64,000 nucleotides of DNA from VXYL01 sp965203685. GTDB lineage: Bacteria; Pseudomonadota; Gammaproteobacteria; Pseudomonadales; Azotimanducaceae. The translations under genes and the position numbers were made by a program. The notes beneath the pieces were generated by a model. The model was not told where the DNA came from. It was given only the letters and a program-made list of their open reading frames with translations, and ran no database searches. Location of the stretch: positions 2,666,001 through 2,730,000 of the forward strand of contig OZ241908.1 in assembly GCA_965203685.1 (NCBI GenBank), written 5' to 3'. Positions 25,917 through 34,890 of the stretch are shown piece after piece (position 1 is the stretch's first letter; every line of letters begins with the position of its first letter).

Positions 25917-27299
25917 CTAGCCCTTGGTGCCCCCTCGGGTCAACGCTTCCGCATCCAGCAGCGACTCAAGCTCTTCCCGGCTCAAGTCCGTCTCCTCGGC
26001 AGCCACGTCGATGATCGACCGACCTTCTTGGGTTGAGCGCTTGGCAATCTCGGCCCCCTTGTCGTATCCGATGAGGTGATTCAACGCAGTAACCAAGACC
26101 GGGTTGCGTTGTAGCGCGGCCCGGAGGCGATCTTCGTTGACAGTGAATCCTGCAATCGCCGAGTCCATGAGCCGCGCTGAATTGGCCAGTATTTCAATGC
26201 TCTGCAAGAGGTTGTGGGCAATCACTGGCAGCATGACATTGAGCTGGAAGTTGCCCGATTGCCCCGCCACGGTGATGGTCGTGTCGTTGCCGATCACCTG
26301 CGCCGCAGCCATCGCGACTGCCTCGGGAACCACCGGATTCACCTTCCCCGGCATGATGCTGCTGCCAGGCTGCAGGGCCGGCAGTTCGATCTCTCCCAAC
26401 CCCGCCAAGGGGCCGCTGTTCATCCATCGCAGGTCATTGGCGATCTTGAGCAGGCTCACCGCTGCGGTCTTCATCTGTCCCGACAGTTCCACGGCCGAGT
26501 CCTGGGAACTCATCGCTTCAAAGTAACTGTCAGCCGGCCGGAACGCGATAGCGGTTTGCTGCGACAGATGCGCTGCCAAACGAGTGCCGAATTCCGGGTG
26601 AGCGTTGATGCCCGTGCCGACCGCCGTACCGCCCTGCGCTAGGGCACCCAGACGGCTGAGGACACCTGCAATGCGCTGGTGGGCGGTTCTGATCTGCGCA
26701 GCCCACCCGGACAACTCCTGGTCCAGCCGAATCGGCATGGCATCCATGAGATGGGTGCGACCGGTCTTGACGATCCCGGGCAACGCCTCCGCCTTGCGCT
26801 CGATGGTGCCGGCCAGATGATCCAGCGCTGGCAGCAGCGACTCCGCCACGCCAAGGGAGGCGCTCACATGAATTGCTGACGGAATCACGTCATTGCTGCT
26901 TTGCCCTTTGTTGACGTCGTCATTGGGGTGTACGGGCCCGCCGCAGACGCGAGCGGCAAGGTTGGCGATGACCTCGTTGGCGTTCATGTTCGAACTGGTG
27001 CCGGACCCGGTCTGAAACACGTCCACCGGGAAGTGGTCGTCGTGCCGCCCCTCGGCCACTTCCATCGCCGCCGACTTGATGGCGTCGGCCAACTCGGTTG
27101 GCAGTAGCCCAAGGTCTTCGTTCGTTGCCGCAGCCGCCCACTTGATCAGGCCAAGCGCTCGAATGAATTGGCGGGGCATGCGCAGACCGCTGATCGGGAA
27201 GTTCATGACAGCCCGCTGCGTCTGCGCATCCCACAGCGCACCCGATGGCACCCTCAGCTCTCCCATGCTGTCGCGCACGGTTCGGTCTTCCGTGGTCAT
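25917..27299 (-). CDS. fumC: Class II fumarate hydratase
   Basis: About 460 residues from the ATG at 27299 (GGGG 6 nt upstream). The aspartase/fumarase signature GSSIMPGKVNP is present near residue 320, along with TGSGTSSNMNANEVIANLA, KGQSSNDVIPSAIHV and KTGRTHLMDAMPIRLDQE, all hallmarks of FumC. It interconverts fumarate and malate in the TCA cycle. The C-terminal TALNHLIGYDKGAEIAKRST is also family-typical. It converges on the carboxylesterase gene. No neighbour belongs to the TCA cycle. Confidence 0.93.
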   Translation of the reverse strand: MTTEDRTVRDSMGELRVPSGALWDAQTQRAVMNFPISGLRMPRQFIRALGLIKWAAAATNEDLGLLPTELADAIKSAAMEVAEGRHDDHFPVDVFQTGSGTSSNMNANEVIANLAARVCGGPVHPNDDVNKGQSSNDVIPSAIHVSASLGVAESLLPALDHLAGTIERKAEALPGIVKTGRTHLMDAMPIRLDQELSGWAAQIRTAHQRIAGVLSRLGALAQGGTAVGTGINAHPEFGTRLAAHLSQQTAIAFRPADSYFEAMSSQDSAVELSGQMKTAAVSLLKIANDLRWMNSGPLAGLGEIELPALQPGSSIMPGKVNPVVPEAVAMAAAQVIGNDTTITVAGQSGNFQLNVMLPVIAHNLLQSIEILANSARLMDSAIAGFTVNEDRLRAALQRNPVLVTALNHLIGYDKGAEIAKRSTQEGRSIIDVAAEETDLSREELESLLDAEALTRGGTKG

Positions 27300-27440
27300 T
27301 CGATCCCCTTGGTCATGGACCCGGCCCTGGGACGCATCCTCGCCGGCAGCAAGTGATCTTGCTGACTCTGCCGCAGCTTGTATAGGGATGACGCGCAGCA
27401 CCTAAAGGGAACTCGGCGCTACGGACCGGGCGCAGCCGGG

Positions 27441-27468
27441 TAATCGCGCAAGGTTCATTGCGCGATTA
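27441..27468. promoter_or_regulatory. Palindromic operator upstream of the Fic gene
   Basis: TAATCGCGCAA (27441-27451) and TTGCGCGATTA (27458-27468) are perfect 11-bp inverted repeats around a 6-base spacer. Half-site-like GCGCAA copies recur at about 27498-27521, before the GTG start. Two more (ACGCGCAAC and ATCGCGCAAA) occur at about 28954-28975, just after the gene. The Fic protein has its own winged helix, so autoregulation is plausible. Confidence 0.65.
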
Positions 27469-27527
27469 GCCTTATCGTGCAACAATTCAACCAAATCGCG
27501 CAACCATAGCGCAAAGGTGGCGCAACC

Positions 27528-28928
27528 GTGGCCAAGGACCAGTACAGCGAACTCGAAGCCGTCATCGGGCGCCATCCCGACGGCATGGGCGTGAAGGACG
27601 TCGCCCGGGAAATCGGTGGCACCGTCTCGAGGCGCACGCTCCAGTACCGTCTCGCCCGCCTTGTCGGCATGCAGCGGCTGATGAAACAAGGACAGGGCCG
27701 GAACACCGTGTACCGGGTACCGCCCAGCGAGGACGTCGGTCTCGAGAACAACGCCAGCCCTTCGTCCATAGGCATCGCGGTCGACGTCATTCCAGACGAC
27801 CTCGCCCGGCTTCGCAACGAGTTGCGTCAACGCTACCTCTCGTTGCCCCCGCGCCAGCGCTTGCCGGTCGGTTATCGGCGCGAATTCCTCGACGACTATC
27901 GCCCGAACGTCAGCGCTTACCTTTCCGTCGAGGAAAGGGCGAGGCTGCGCAGTCTCGGGGAGTACCACGAGATGCCGCAGCCGGCCGGGACCTTTGCTCG
28001 TCGGATTCTCGACCGGATGCTCATCGACCTTTCTTGGAACTCCAGCCGTCTGGAAGGCAACACCTACTCCCTGCTCGACACCAAACGCTTGGTCGAACTA
28101 GGCGAGCCAGCGGACGGACGGGACATCCGCGAGACGCAGATGATCCTCAACCACAAGCATGCCATCGAGTTCCTCGTCGAGAGCGCGGACGATGTCGGGT
28201 TAGATCGCCGCACGATCCTCAACCTGCACGCGATCCTGGCTGAGAACCTGTTGCCGGACCCCGCGGCGCCGGGGCGGTTGAGAGCTATGCCGGTCGGCAT
28301 TGGCGCCTCCGCCTACCGACCACCAGATGTGCCCGCACAGGTGGAGGAATGCTTCAACCGCGTCCTCACTACGGCCCAGGCGATCTACCATCCGCTCGAA
28401 CAGGCGCTGTTCTGCTTGATTCAGTTGCCGTATGTCCAGGCGTTCGACGACGTCAACAAGAGAGTCTCGCGCCTCGCGGCGAACATACCGTTGATCAAGC
28501 ACGACCTTGCGCCGCTCTCATTCAACGACGTGCCGCGCGACTACTACACCGATGCGCTCTTGCTTGTATACGAGCAAAACGACACCAGCCTGATGGAAGA
28601 CCTGTTCATCTGGGCCTACGAACGTTCGGCAGTCCGTTACGGCACCGTCAGGCAGTCGGTCGGTGAACCGGATCCGTTCAGGCTTCGCCATCGCGAGGCA
28701 TTGCGTCAGATCGTTGGGGAAGTGATCCGCGACCGGCTGGATATCGAATCAGCCGCTGACCGGGTTGCCACTTGGGTCGAAGCGAACGTCGAAGCCAGCG
28801 ACCGCGCCCGATTCCTCGAAATGGCGGAGACGGAACTCCTTGGGCTGCATGAAGGCAACTATGCCCGTTACCGGGTATCCGCCCGCGAGTTCGACGCTTG
28901 GAGCGAAGTCTGGGAGGCCCGCGAGTAA
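27528..28928 (+). CDS. Fic-family protein with N-terminal winged helix and degenerate Fic motif
   Basis: A 466-residue protein. Residues about 5-65 form a winged helix (ARLVGMQRLMKQGQGRNTVY as the wing). The Fic core carries the inhibitory helix motif S172-x3-E176-G177 (SSRLEGNTYS). The catalytic loop is degenerate: where HPFxDGNGR is expected, residues 304-312 read QAFDDVNKR, so the catalytic His is Gln. Asp308, Asn310 and Arg312 remain. This variant is known among Fic proteins and may lack AMP-transfer activity or have another one. The GTG start at 27528 follows the palindromic repeats. A small frameshifted VOC gene lies downstream on the other strand. Confidence 0.85.
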   Translation: MAKDQYSELEAVIGRHPDGMGVKDVAREIGGTVSRRTLQYRLARLVGMQRLMKQGQGRNTVYRVPPSEDVGLENNASPSSIGIAVDVIPDDLARLRNELRQRYLSLPPRQRLPVGYRREFLDDYRPNVSAYLSVEERARLRSLGEYHEMPQPAGTFARRILDRMLIDLSWNSSRLEGNTYSLLDTKRLVELGEPADGRDIRETQMILNHKHAIEFLVESADDVGLDRRTILNLHAILAENLLPDPAAPGRLRAMPVGIGASAYRPPDVPAQVEECFNRVLTTAQAIYHPLEQALFCLIQLPYVQAFDDVNKRVSRLAANIPLIKHDLAPLSFNDVPRDYYTDALLLVYEQNDTSLMEDLFIWAYERSAVRYGTVRQSVGEPDPFRLRHREALRQIVGEVIRDRLDIESAADRVATWVEANVEASDRARFLEMAETELLGLHEGNYARYRVSAREFDAWSEVWEARE

Positions 28929-28983
28929 GTCCTTTACCGGGCACAGCCATAAACGCGCAACAAATCGCGCAAACCGAGAGACG

Positions 28984-29369
28984 TTACCCCAGGTGGGTCG
29001 CCACCCACCAAGTGTTCCCGCCAGCCCGGAACCCGCAGCCCCGCTCGCCGTACGGCTTGTCCTCGGGCTCCGCGATCGCCTCCGCGCCCGCATCCAGGGC
29101 GCGCCGGTACGCGCCATCCACATCCTCGACGTACACGTAGATTGACGCTTCTGTCGGGTGACCGTCGGGGGCATTTCGCCGGCTTCGACGACAAGCGCGC
29201 CGTCGCCGATCGCCAGTTCGACGTGGGCGGCGCGTCGGTCGGGCGCCTCGTGCCGTTCGATCTCGCGCGCCCCGAACACCGTGACCAGGAACTCGGGCAG
29301 TTCGTAAGGCCCGTAGATGTACGGCCTCACGGTGGCGAAACCGTGGCGGACGTGGCCTCTCTTCGCCAT
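28984..29369 (-). pseudogene. VOC/glyoxalase-like protein, single-base frameshift
   Basis: The ATG at 29369 (GGAG 6 nt upstream) gives MAKRGHVRHGFATVRPYIYG and a normal VOC N-terminal half up to EAGEMPP. The frame then turns to nonsense, but another frame continues the fold (GHPTEASIYVYVEDVDGAYR, later KPYGERGCGFRAGGNTWWVA) to a stop at 28984. Adding one base in the run of five Gs (29167-29171, plus strand) would repair it, giving about 128 residues. VOC proteins bind metals and act as dioxygenases or isomerases. Its function is unknown. Confidence 0.65.
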
Positions 29370-29383
29370 TTCAGCTCCCAGGA

Positions 29384-29450
29384 GGTGCGCGGACGTCCTC
29401 GTCCGCAAATGAACCTTGTACCAAAATGTGGCCGGGGACGTCCGCGCACC
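29384..29450. repeat. Dispersed element with 15-bp terminal inverted repeats (67 bp copy)
   Basis: GGTGCGCGGACGTCC at 29384 and its reverse complement at 29436-29450 flank this element. The left half (through CGTCCGC and ATGAACCTTG) matches the right half of the 90-bp copy at 52733-52822 in reverse. It lies between the start of the VOC gene and the end of the sulfatase gene. The form is that of a miniature inverted-repeat element without coding capacity. Confidence 0.65.
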
Positions 29451-29451
29451 G

Positions 29452-31857
29452 TCAAGGCTCAGACTCGGCTGCAAGTAGGAATCTCAACGGAATGTCCAGC
29501 CGCTCGCGCCATGCTCTCGGCGTGTGGTCAGCCCCTTCAAACCGCCGGGTGATCCAATCCTCCCCGGCTTGGTAGCCCTTGCCTCGCAAGACGTCATCCA
29601 TCTTCTGCTGATGGGGCCCATAGTGGGCATCGTAAGTCTCGGTGCCGTGGTCGAAGTAGACGCGATGCGACCCAGCCGCGGGCCAGTGGTCTTTGAGCCA
29701 ATCGACAAATGCGCCTTCCGCCACGTTCCAGTCCGTCGACAGGCAGGCTGCACCGCCGAAGACCTCCGGGTACTCCGCGATGGCATACGCGGAGATCACA
29801 CCACCCATGCTCGACCCCATGAGAAGCGTGTCTTCGCGGCCCGGCCGCGTGCGGTAGTTCTCATCGATGAACGGTTTGAGGTTCTCGACCAGGAACTTGA
29901 GGTAGTTGTCGGATGAGAACTCCTGGGTAGCCAGATCCGGGTGCTGCTCCAACACCCGCTGCCGGACCTCGTCGGTCAACATCTTCTGCGGCATGTACTC
30001 GGCTCCACGGCTGGCCTTCTCCGTCTCGTTCATCCACACCGAGACGACGATCGCCGGACGGATTTCCCCGGCCCCAATGAGCCGCGTCATGGTTCTGTCG
30101 ACGTCCCAGAGCCAGTCGGTGCCGACGTAAGGCGAGTGCCCTCGATCGAACATGAACTGGCCATCGTGCATGTAGATGACCGGGAATCGACCGGTGCGCG
30201 CGGTGTCATAGGCCTCGGGCAGCCAGACGTCTACCGGACGCGGTGCAATGAGCTTGGTGGGGAAGTCCGGATAGTGGACGAGGTTGCCCGGATTCGAGGT
30301 ATCGGTCATATCCGCTTGTTTTCGTTTGGTCGGGATCTTCGCGGCCCTCTCAACTTCCTCGGCCCATTCCTTCATTCGCGTCCTCCGGCGCTCGTCAACC
30401 TCGGGGTCGGGCGCTCGCCCGGACGGCAGAACCTTGCGCTCGGGATAGTCAGCGCCCAATGCGCTGCGACTCACCGAAAGGCTCCAAGTTTCCAGTTGCC
30501 TGCGCATGCGCTTGGCGAGGTCCGGGTACAAGCCGATCAGATCCTGCTCCTCGCTCGGATCGCCGATGACGTTGTATAACTCGAAGGGCTCCTGGACGAA
30601 CTCTCCCTCGGCGTACGTGACGTTCTGGACGAGCTTCCAGTCGTTGTCCAGCCACATCCGGCCATCGCTTGCGCGGAATCCCAAGGGTTGGTCGCGTCGT
30701 GCCGGTTCCGACTTGAAGACTCCCGCGAGCGAGATGCCGTCGTGGACCTTGTTGATGGAGTCGGGGCTGAGTCCCGCAACGTCGATCAACGTGGGGAACA
30801 TGTCCACGGTGCCTGCCGGGAAGTTGGACACCCGCGGCTCTATGCCGGCGGGCCACTCGACGACGGTTGGGACGCGCAGTCCGCCTTCGTAGAAGTCCTT
30901 CTTGAAGCCCCGAAGATGACCGGTGCTATCCGGGCGGACTCCCCGGTAGCAACCCAGGGCTTTCGCTTCCTCGCTGGTCAGGTCGGGATCCAATGCCGCG
31001 CTACAGTTCGAGGGATAGTCGATGTCCGGCGTCCCGCCGTTGTCGCTGGTGAACCAGACGAGCGTGTCGTCCGCTATGCCTAGATCCTTGAGTCCCGCTC
31101 TCAACCGACCAATGGACCGATCAATGGCAACGATCTCGCCATGCATGTGTGCGGACGTTCGATCGACGCGCCCCAGGAACGGTTCGATGTCCTCCTCGGA
31201 TGCTTCCCATGGGCCGTGGGGGGCCGAGTACCAGATGACGACGAACACCGGCTTGTTGTCGGCGACCTGGGTTGCGATGTACTTCAAGGCTTCCTCGACG
31301 ATGACCTCCGAGCCGTCACCTTCGAACTCTTCAACCGTGCCGTTGCGGCTAAGCTCGAACCGGCCTCCCGCCAAGTCGAATCGATCGAACCCGCTGGTCG
31401 CACTCAGCCAGTAGTCGAACCCCAGTTCCCCGGGGTTGTGCGGATCGTCGGCTGGGAGCGGATGGCCTTTGGCGCCGCCCTGGTTCAAATGCCACTTGCC
31501 GAAATGGGCCGTCGAGTAGCCGGCGTCCCGGAATGCCGTTGACAGCACCTTTTCTTGCTTGTTGATCGAATGTCCGACGCGGAACGCCCCGGTCCGGTCA
31601 TTGGTTCGACCCGTGAGCACGGACGCCCGGGTCGGTGTGCAACTGGGCGCCCCGGCATAGAACCGGTCCATGCGGAGCCCGTTCTGCGCCATGTCGTCGA
31701 GGTTCGGGGTCTTCATCACCGGATGGCCGTAGTAGCCGGTCTGCGCCCACCCCATGTCGTCGGCCATCACTAGGACGACGTTTGGCCTGGTCTCGGCCAA
31801 GGCGCCGCCTGCCAACAGGACAGTCAAACTGAGGAGGATCTTCCGTGCGTTCGTCAT
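29452..31857 (-). CDS. Sulfatase fused to an alpha/beta-hydrolase esterase
   Basis: About 801 residues from the ATG at 31857, with a signal peptide (ILLSLTVLLAGGALAE). Residues about 24-430 are a formylglycine sulfatase: NVVLVMADDMGWAQ near the start and the modification motif C73-T-P-T-R77, then GKWHLNQGG and FTSDNGGTP. From about residue 520 an enterochelin-esterase-like domain follows: VDVWLPEAYD, VIYMHDGQFMFD, the nucleophile elbow GSSMGG (S683), and a late His in GADHTPRAW. No stop or shift separates the domains. It is exported and probably removes sulfate and an ester group from one complex substrate. A GH127-like gene lies 5 bp upstream in the same operon. Confidence 0.87.
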   Translation of the reverse strand: MTNARKILLSLTVLLAGGALAETRPNVVLVMADDMGWAQTGYYGHPVMKTPNLDDMAQNGLRMDRFYAGAPSCTPTRASVLTGRTNDRTGAFRVGHSINKQEKVLSTAFRDAGYSTAHFGKWHLNQGGAKGHPLPADDPHNPGELGFDYWLSATSGFDRFDLAGGRFELSRNGTVEEFEGDGSEVIVEEALKYIATQVADNKPVFVVIWYSAPHGPWEASEEDIEPFLGRVDRTSAHMHGEIVAIDRSIGRLRAGLKDLGIADDTLVWFTSDNGGTPDIDYPSNCSAALDPDLTSEEAKALGCYRGVRPDSTGHLRGFKKDFYEGGLRVPTVVEWPAGIEPRVSNFPAGTVDMFPTLIDVAGLSPDSINKVHDGISLAGVFKSEPARRDQPLGFRASDGRMWLDNDWKLVQNVTYAEGEFVQEPFELYNVIGDPSEEQDLIGLYPDLAKRMRRQLETWSLSVSRSALGADYPERKVLPSGRAPDPEVDERRRTRMKEWAEEVERAAKIPTKRKQADMTDTSNPGNLVHYPDFPTKLIAPRPVDVWLPEAYDTARTGRFPVIYMHDGQFMFDRGHSPYVGTDWLWDVDRTMTRLIGAGEIRPAIVVSVWMNETEKASRGAEYMPQKMLTDEVRQRVLEQHPDLATQEFSSDNYLKFLVENLKPFIDENYRTRPGREDTLLMGSSMGGVISAYAIAEYPEVFGGAACLSTDWNVAEGAFVDWLKDHWPAAGSHRVYFDHGTETYDAHYGPHQQKMDDVLRGKGYQAGEDWITRRFEGADHTPRAWRERLDIPLRFLLAAESEP

Positions 31858-31862
31858 GATTC

Positions 31863-33641
31863 TCACCCGCACCTGAAGTAGGTCCTCGGCCCCGAACTGT
31901 CTGTACAGGCTAAGTGATAGGGAACCAGCGTGATGTCCGTGCCCGTGATCCGAAACGAACCAGGCGTCGACGGCTCCAGCATCGCCAGTGCCTCATCGGG
32001 CTGCCGCCCAGCGAAAGGCTCGTCGTCCGGGCTCGCCGAGATCTTCTGTGCGAGCGCGAGAGGACCATGAGTAAACCCAATCCAACGCTCGTCATCAGGC
32101 GCCTGGAGATGCACCCTCAACACGTACTCGGCCTCGATCGCGAGGACGTCCCCGCTCTGCCAGCGACGCCGCAATGCATGGAACCCCCGCTCGTTCCGCG
32201 TGACCTCGGTCTCCACTCCGTTGACCAGAACGCTGCGGAGCGCGACGCCGGTCGGCAGACGGAACTCGCAGGTGTAGGTCTTCGGGCTCTCCGGCTGGAA
32301 GCAGATCCTTGTCGTCGGATTCGCCGGGAAGTCGCCCTCGATGGCCACCGTGCCGCCGCCGAGCGCTGCGCTCAAGGCCACGGTGCTGGGTGCCAACGTG
32401 CCGATCGAGAGACACCCGTCGATCTCGCCGGCGAGGTGCCCGGCAATCATCTCCATCGCCCGCGGCATGCTCGAGCCGCAGCAGTGCATCGTGTCGACGT
32501 AGTTGGTGCTCGCCTCGTTGGGCGCCGTGAAGTAGCACCAGCGGATGCCGTCGGCGTGCTGGTGGCCGTGCAGGCTGTTGTAGAGCGTGACTTCCGCGGC
32601 ATCGAGGTACTGGCTCTCGCCGCGCACTTCGAAGAGTTGCAGACAGAGCTGGATCCAGGTCGCATCGCAGCAACCCTCCACCGAGGTTTCCCAGGGGTCG
32701 AAGTCCCCTCCCCGGGCGAAGCACTCCCGGTTGCCGTTGTAGTCCATGTGCCGGGTCCAAGGCCCTCCGGTGACGAGAACGTGGTGATCCCTGATGTCGC
32801 GCCAGCCGTTGACCGCCGTGTCGAGGTAGTCGCGTCTGCCGGTACATCGATAGAGGCGCAGGAATCCCAGCAGGTTGGCCATGAGCTGGTAGCCCTTGCC
32901 CTCGCCGGGGCCGACGACACTGCCGCCGCGCAAGAGCGTTCCCATCAGCTTGAGATCGGGGTTGGCTTCCATTCGACCGACGACGTGTTCGGCGAAGTCC
33001 AGGTACCTTGACTCCCCGGTACGCTCGTGGAGCATGACGATCGACTCGAGCAGCGTCGTCGCCGAGATGCCTTTCCGGGTTCCGTACCTAGTCAGGTCCG
33101 CGCCGTCGGGTCCGTAGACGTCGATCAGGAGATCCGCCATTCGCCGGCAAGCATCGACCACCCGCTCGTCGGGGAAGACGCTCTCGTAGGTCAGCAGACC
33201 GTAGAGGTTGTAGCGGTGCGTCCAGACGTCCCACCCACCCCGGCGCTTCGGTGTCCGGGGCACATCCATGTCATCGTGCGGCGTGGCCGACGGTGCGTTC
33301 TCGGGTACCGCCACAAACGTGGCGTCCGGTGCATACGTGCCGAGGTAGCCGTCCGGCAGTTGCGTGGCCAACAGGCGCGCCACGGTCCGTTCGAGTTCCC
33401 GCGCCAGCTTCTCGCGCAACACTTCGTCGTGCCGCGTCATGGTCCAGGCAAGGGTCGCCGCGTGCAGCCATTTGCCGACGTGCTCGCCCTGCCACGGATG
33501 GACGCCCGGCCGGTTCTCGAAACCGTCGATCAGGTAGCCGGACTCCGCCATGTACCACAGGCGGTGGTTGCGCCAAGCCGAGAGCCGTTCTCCCTGCGTC
33601 CCGGTCACCTCGACCGTGCTAAGCGCTCGCCAGTTGTCCAT
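31863..33641 (-). CDS. Glycoside hydrolase GH127-like (DUF1680) protein
   Basis: A 592-residue protein of the beta-L-arabinofuranosidase family. The catalytic (alpha/alpha)6 barrel spans about 1-400: GKWLHAATLAWTMTRHDEVL, PDGYLGTYAPDA, then YNGNRECFARGGDFDP and the conserved ETSVEGCCDATWIQL with MHCCGSSMPRAMEM, which in the family provide the Glu and Cys ligands of a metal-bound active site. A beta-sandwich C-terminus follows. There is no signal peptide, so it should be cytoplasmic while the neighbouring sulfatase is exported. The pair suggests use of a sulfated or esterified sugar polymer. The exact substrate is unknown. Confidence 0.82.
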   Translation of the reverse strand: MDNWRALSTVEVTGTQGERLSAWRNHRLWYMAESGYLIDGFENRPGVHPWQGEHVGKWLHAATLAWTMTRHDEVLREKLARELERTVARLLATQLPDGYLGTYAPDATFVAVPENAPSATPHDDMDVPRTPKRRGGWDVWTHRYNLYGLLTYESVFPDERVVDACRRMADLLIDVYGPDGADLTRYGTRKGISATTLLESIVMLHERTGESRYLDFAEHVVGRMEANPDLKLMGTLLRGGSVVGPGEGKGYQLMANLLGFLRLYRCTGRRDYLDTAVNGWRDIRDHHVLVTGGPWTRHMDYNGNRECFARGGDFDPWETSVEGCCDATWIQLCLQLFEVRGESQYLDAAEVTLYNSLHGHQHADGIRWCYFTAPNEASTNYVDTMHCCGSSMPRAMEMIAGHLAGEIDGCLSIGTLAPSTVALSAALGGGTVAIEGDFPANPTTRICFQPESPKTYTCEFRLPTGVALRSVLVNGVETEVTRNERGFHALRRRWQSGDVLAIEAEYVLRVHLQAPDDERWIGFTHGPLALAQKISASPDDEPFAGRQPDEALAMLEPSTPGSFRITGTDITLVPYHLACTDSSGPRTYFRCG

Positions 33642-33788
33642 GGAACCTGGGCGAAGGTGTCATCCGGCCAAGACTAACACCGGCTGCGACGGCCAAGCGC
33701 GGACACGTCGGTCCGTGGAATACTTAACCGCTCGACGCTCTACTAAGCGCCGTAGACCGAGGCTGCAGCCGAACAGATTGGAGGAGCC

Positions 33789-34889
33789 ATGTCAGAGAGC
33801 GAAGCCCTCAACGTTGACGAGAAGCCTGTCGCCGTGGAACGCGCCCGGCGCACCGAGAAAAACAAGCCGCCGCCAAGATCGACGCCGTTCACCGCCGTCG
33901 CCGGATCCCGCGCCCCAGGCAAGACGCGCGCGGCCATGGCGGCCGACTTGAGGACCCAGGACGACCTTGTCACGGCGAGCGTCGGCAACCTCCACTTCAA
34001 ACCGGTGACGGTGGCCGGCGTTTCGCTCAAGCTCGAGCCGCTGCAACCGAGCATCGGCACGGTCGTCCACGGGATCGACCTCGCGAAGGATCTTGCCGAC
34101 CCGGAGATGGTGTCCTTCCTGCGCAGTCTCTGGCTTGAGCGCCGGGTGATCATGTTCCGCGACCAGAACCACCTGACCCCGCGTCAACAGTTCGAGTTCG
34201 CCAGTCACTTCGGCGAGGTCGGCGTGCGCTACGGCGAACGCGGACACGAGCCGAACACGCCAAACCGCACCCACTCAACGGCGATCGACGGCATTCCTGA
34301 GATGCTGGTGCTCATCTCCGACGAGGAGGCCCCGGCGGCGGCATCCGGTTGGCATGCGGACGCCACCTGGCAAAAACGACCACCCATGGCCTCGGTGCTG
34401 TTGTGCCGGGAAGCGCCCCCGATCGGCGGCGACACGTGCTTCTGCGACTGCTACAGCATGTGGCAGGGCCTGTCCGAGGAAACCCGGAAACGCGTCGAAC
34501 ACCTCACCGCGATCCATGAGGGCAACGTCAATCACCGGATGGATGGAAAGACGCCCGTGTCGCAACATCCCGTAGCCCGCACGCACCCCGAGACCGGCAA
34601 GACCACGCTGTACGTCCAGCAGGGCTTCGTCAGGCGGCTGGCACCGGAGCACGACATCCCTGCGGACGAGGAACGCGCGTTGCTCGCCGAGATGAAGCGA
34701 CAGGAAGGCCGGCTTGAGTTCACCTGCCGCTTCCGCTGGGAACCGGGATCCATCGCCATGTGGGACAACCGCGCCGTGCTGCACAGCGCCAGCGCCGACT
34801 TCTGGCCCCACCGCCGGCGCATGGAACGATTGACGATCCTGGACCACGACGTCTCGCGCAGGACGCCCTACTACGCACCGTCCTCCTAG
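33789..34889 (+). CDS. TauD/TfdA-family Fe(II)/2-oxoglutarate dioxygenase
   Basis: A 366-residue enzyme (ATG 33789; GGAGGAG upstream). A basic, disordered N-terminal extension of about 70 residues precedes the domain. Iron ligands are visible: HxD in SGWHADATW and the distal His in SIAMWDNRAVLHSA. The Arg in HRRRMERLTI should bind 2-oxoglutarate. VIMFRDQNHLTPRQQFEFAS is a typical N-terminal block. The family oxidises taurine, aryloxy acids, alkyl sulfates, and carnitine precursors; the substrate here is not determined. A HEAT-repeat gene starts two bases after its stop. Confidence 0.87.
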   Translation: MSESEALNVDEKPVAVERARRTEKNKPPPRSTPFTAVAGSRAPGKTRAAMAADLRTQDDLVTASVGNLHFKPVTVAGVSLKLEPLQPSIGTVVHGIDLAKDLADPEMVSFLRSLWLERRVIMFRDQNHLTPRQQFEFASHFGEVGVRYGERGHEPNTPNRTHSTAIDGIPEMLVLISDEEAPAAASGWHADATWQKRPPMASVLLCREAPPIGGDTCFCDCYSMWQGLSEETRKRVEHLTAIHEGNVNHRMDGKTPVSQHPVARTHPETGKTTLYVQQGFVRRLAPEHDIPADEERALLAEMKRQEGRLEFTCRFRWEPGSIAMWDNRAVLHSASADFWPHRRRMERLTILDHDVSRRTPYYAPSS

Positions 34890-34890
34890 C

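Noticed and set aside
27421..27525. GCGCAA repeats as a CRISPR array
   Set aside because: Too few, too short and irregularly spaced; better explained as operator half-sites.
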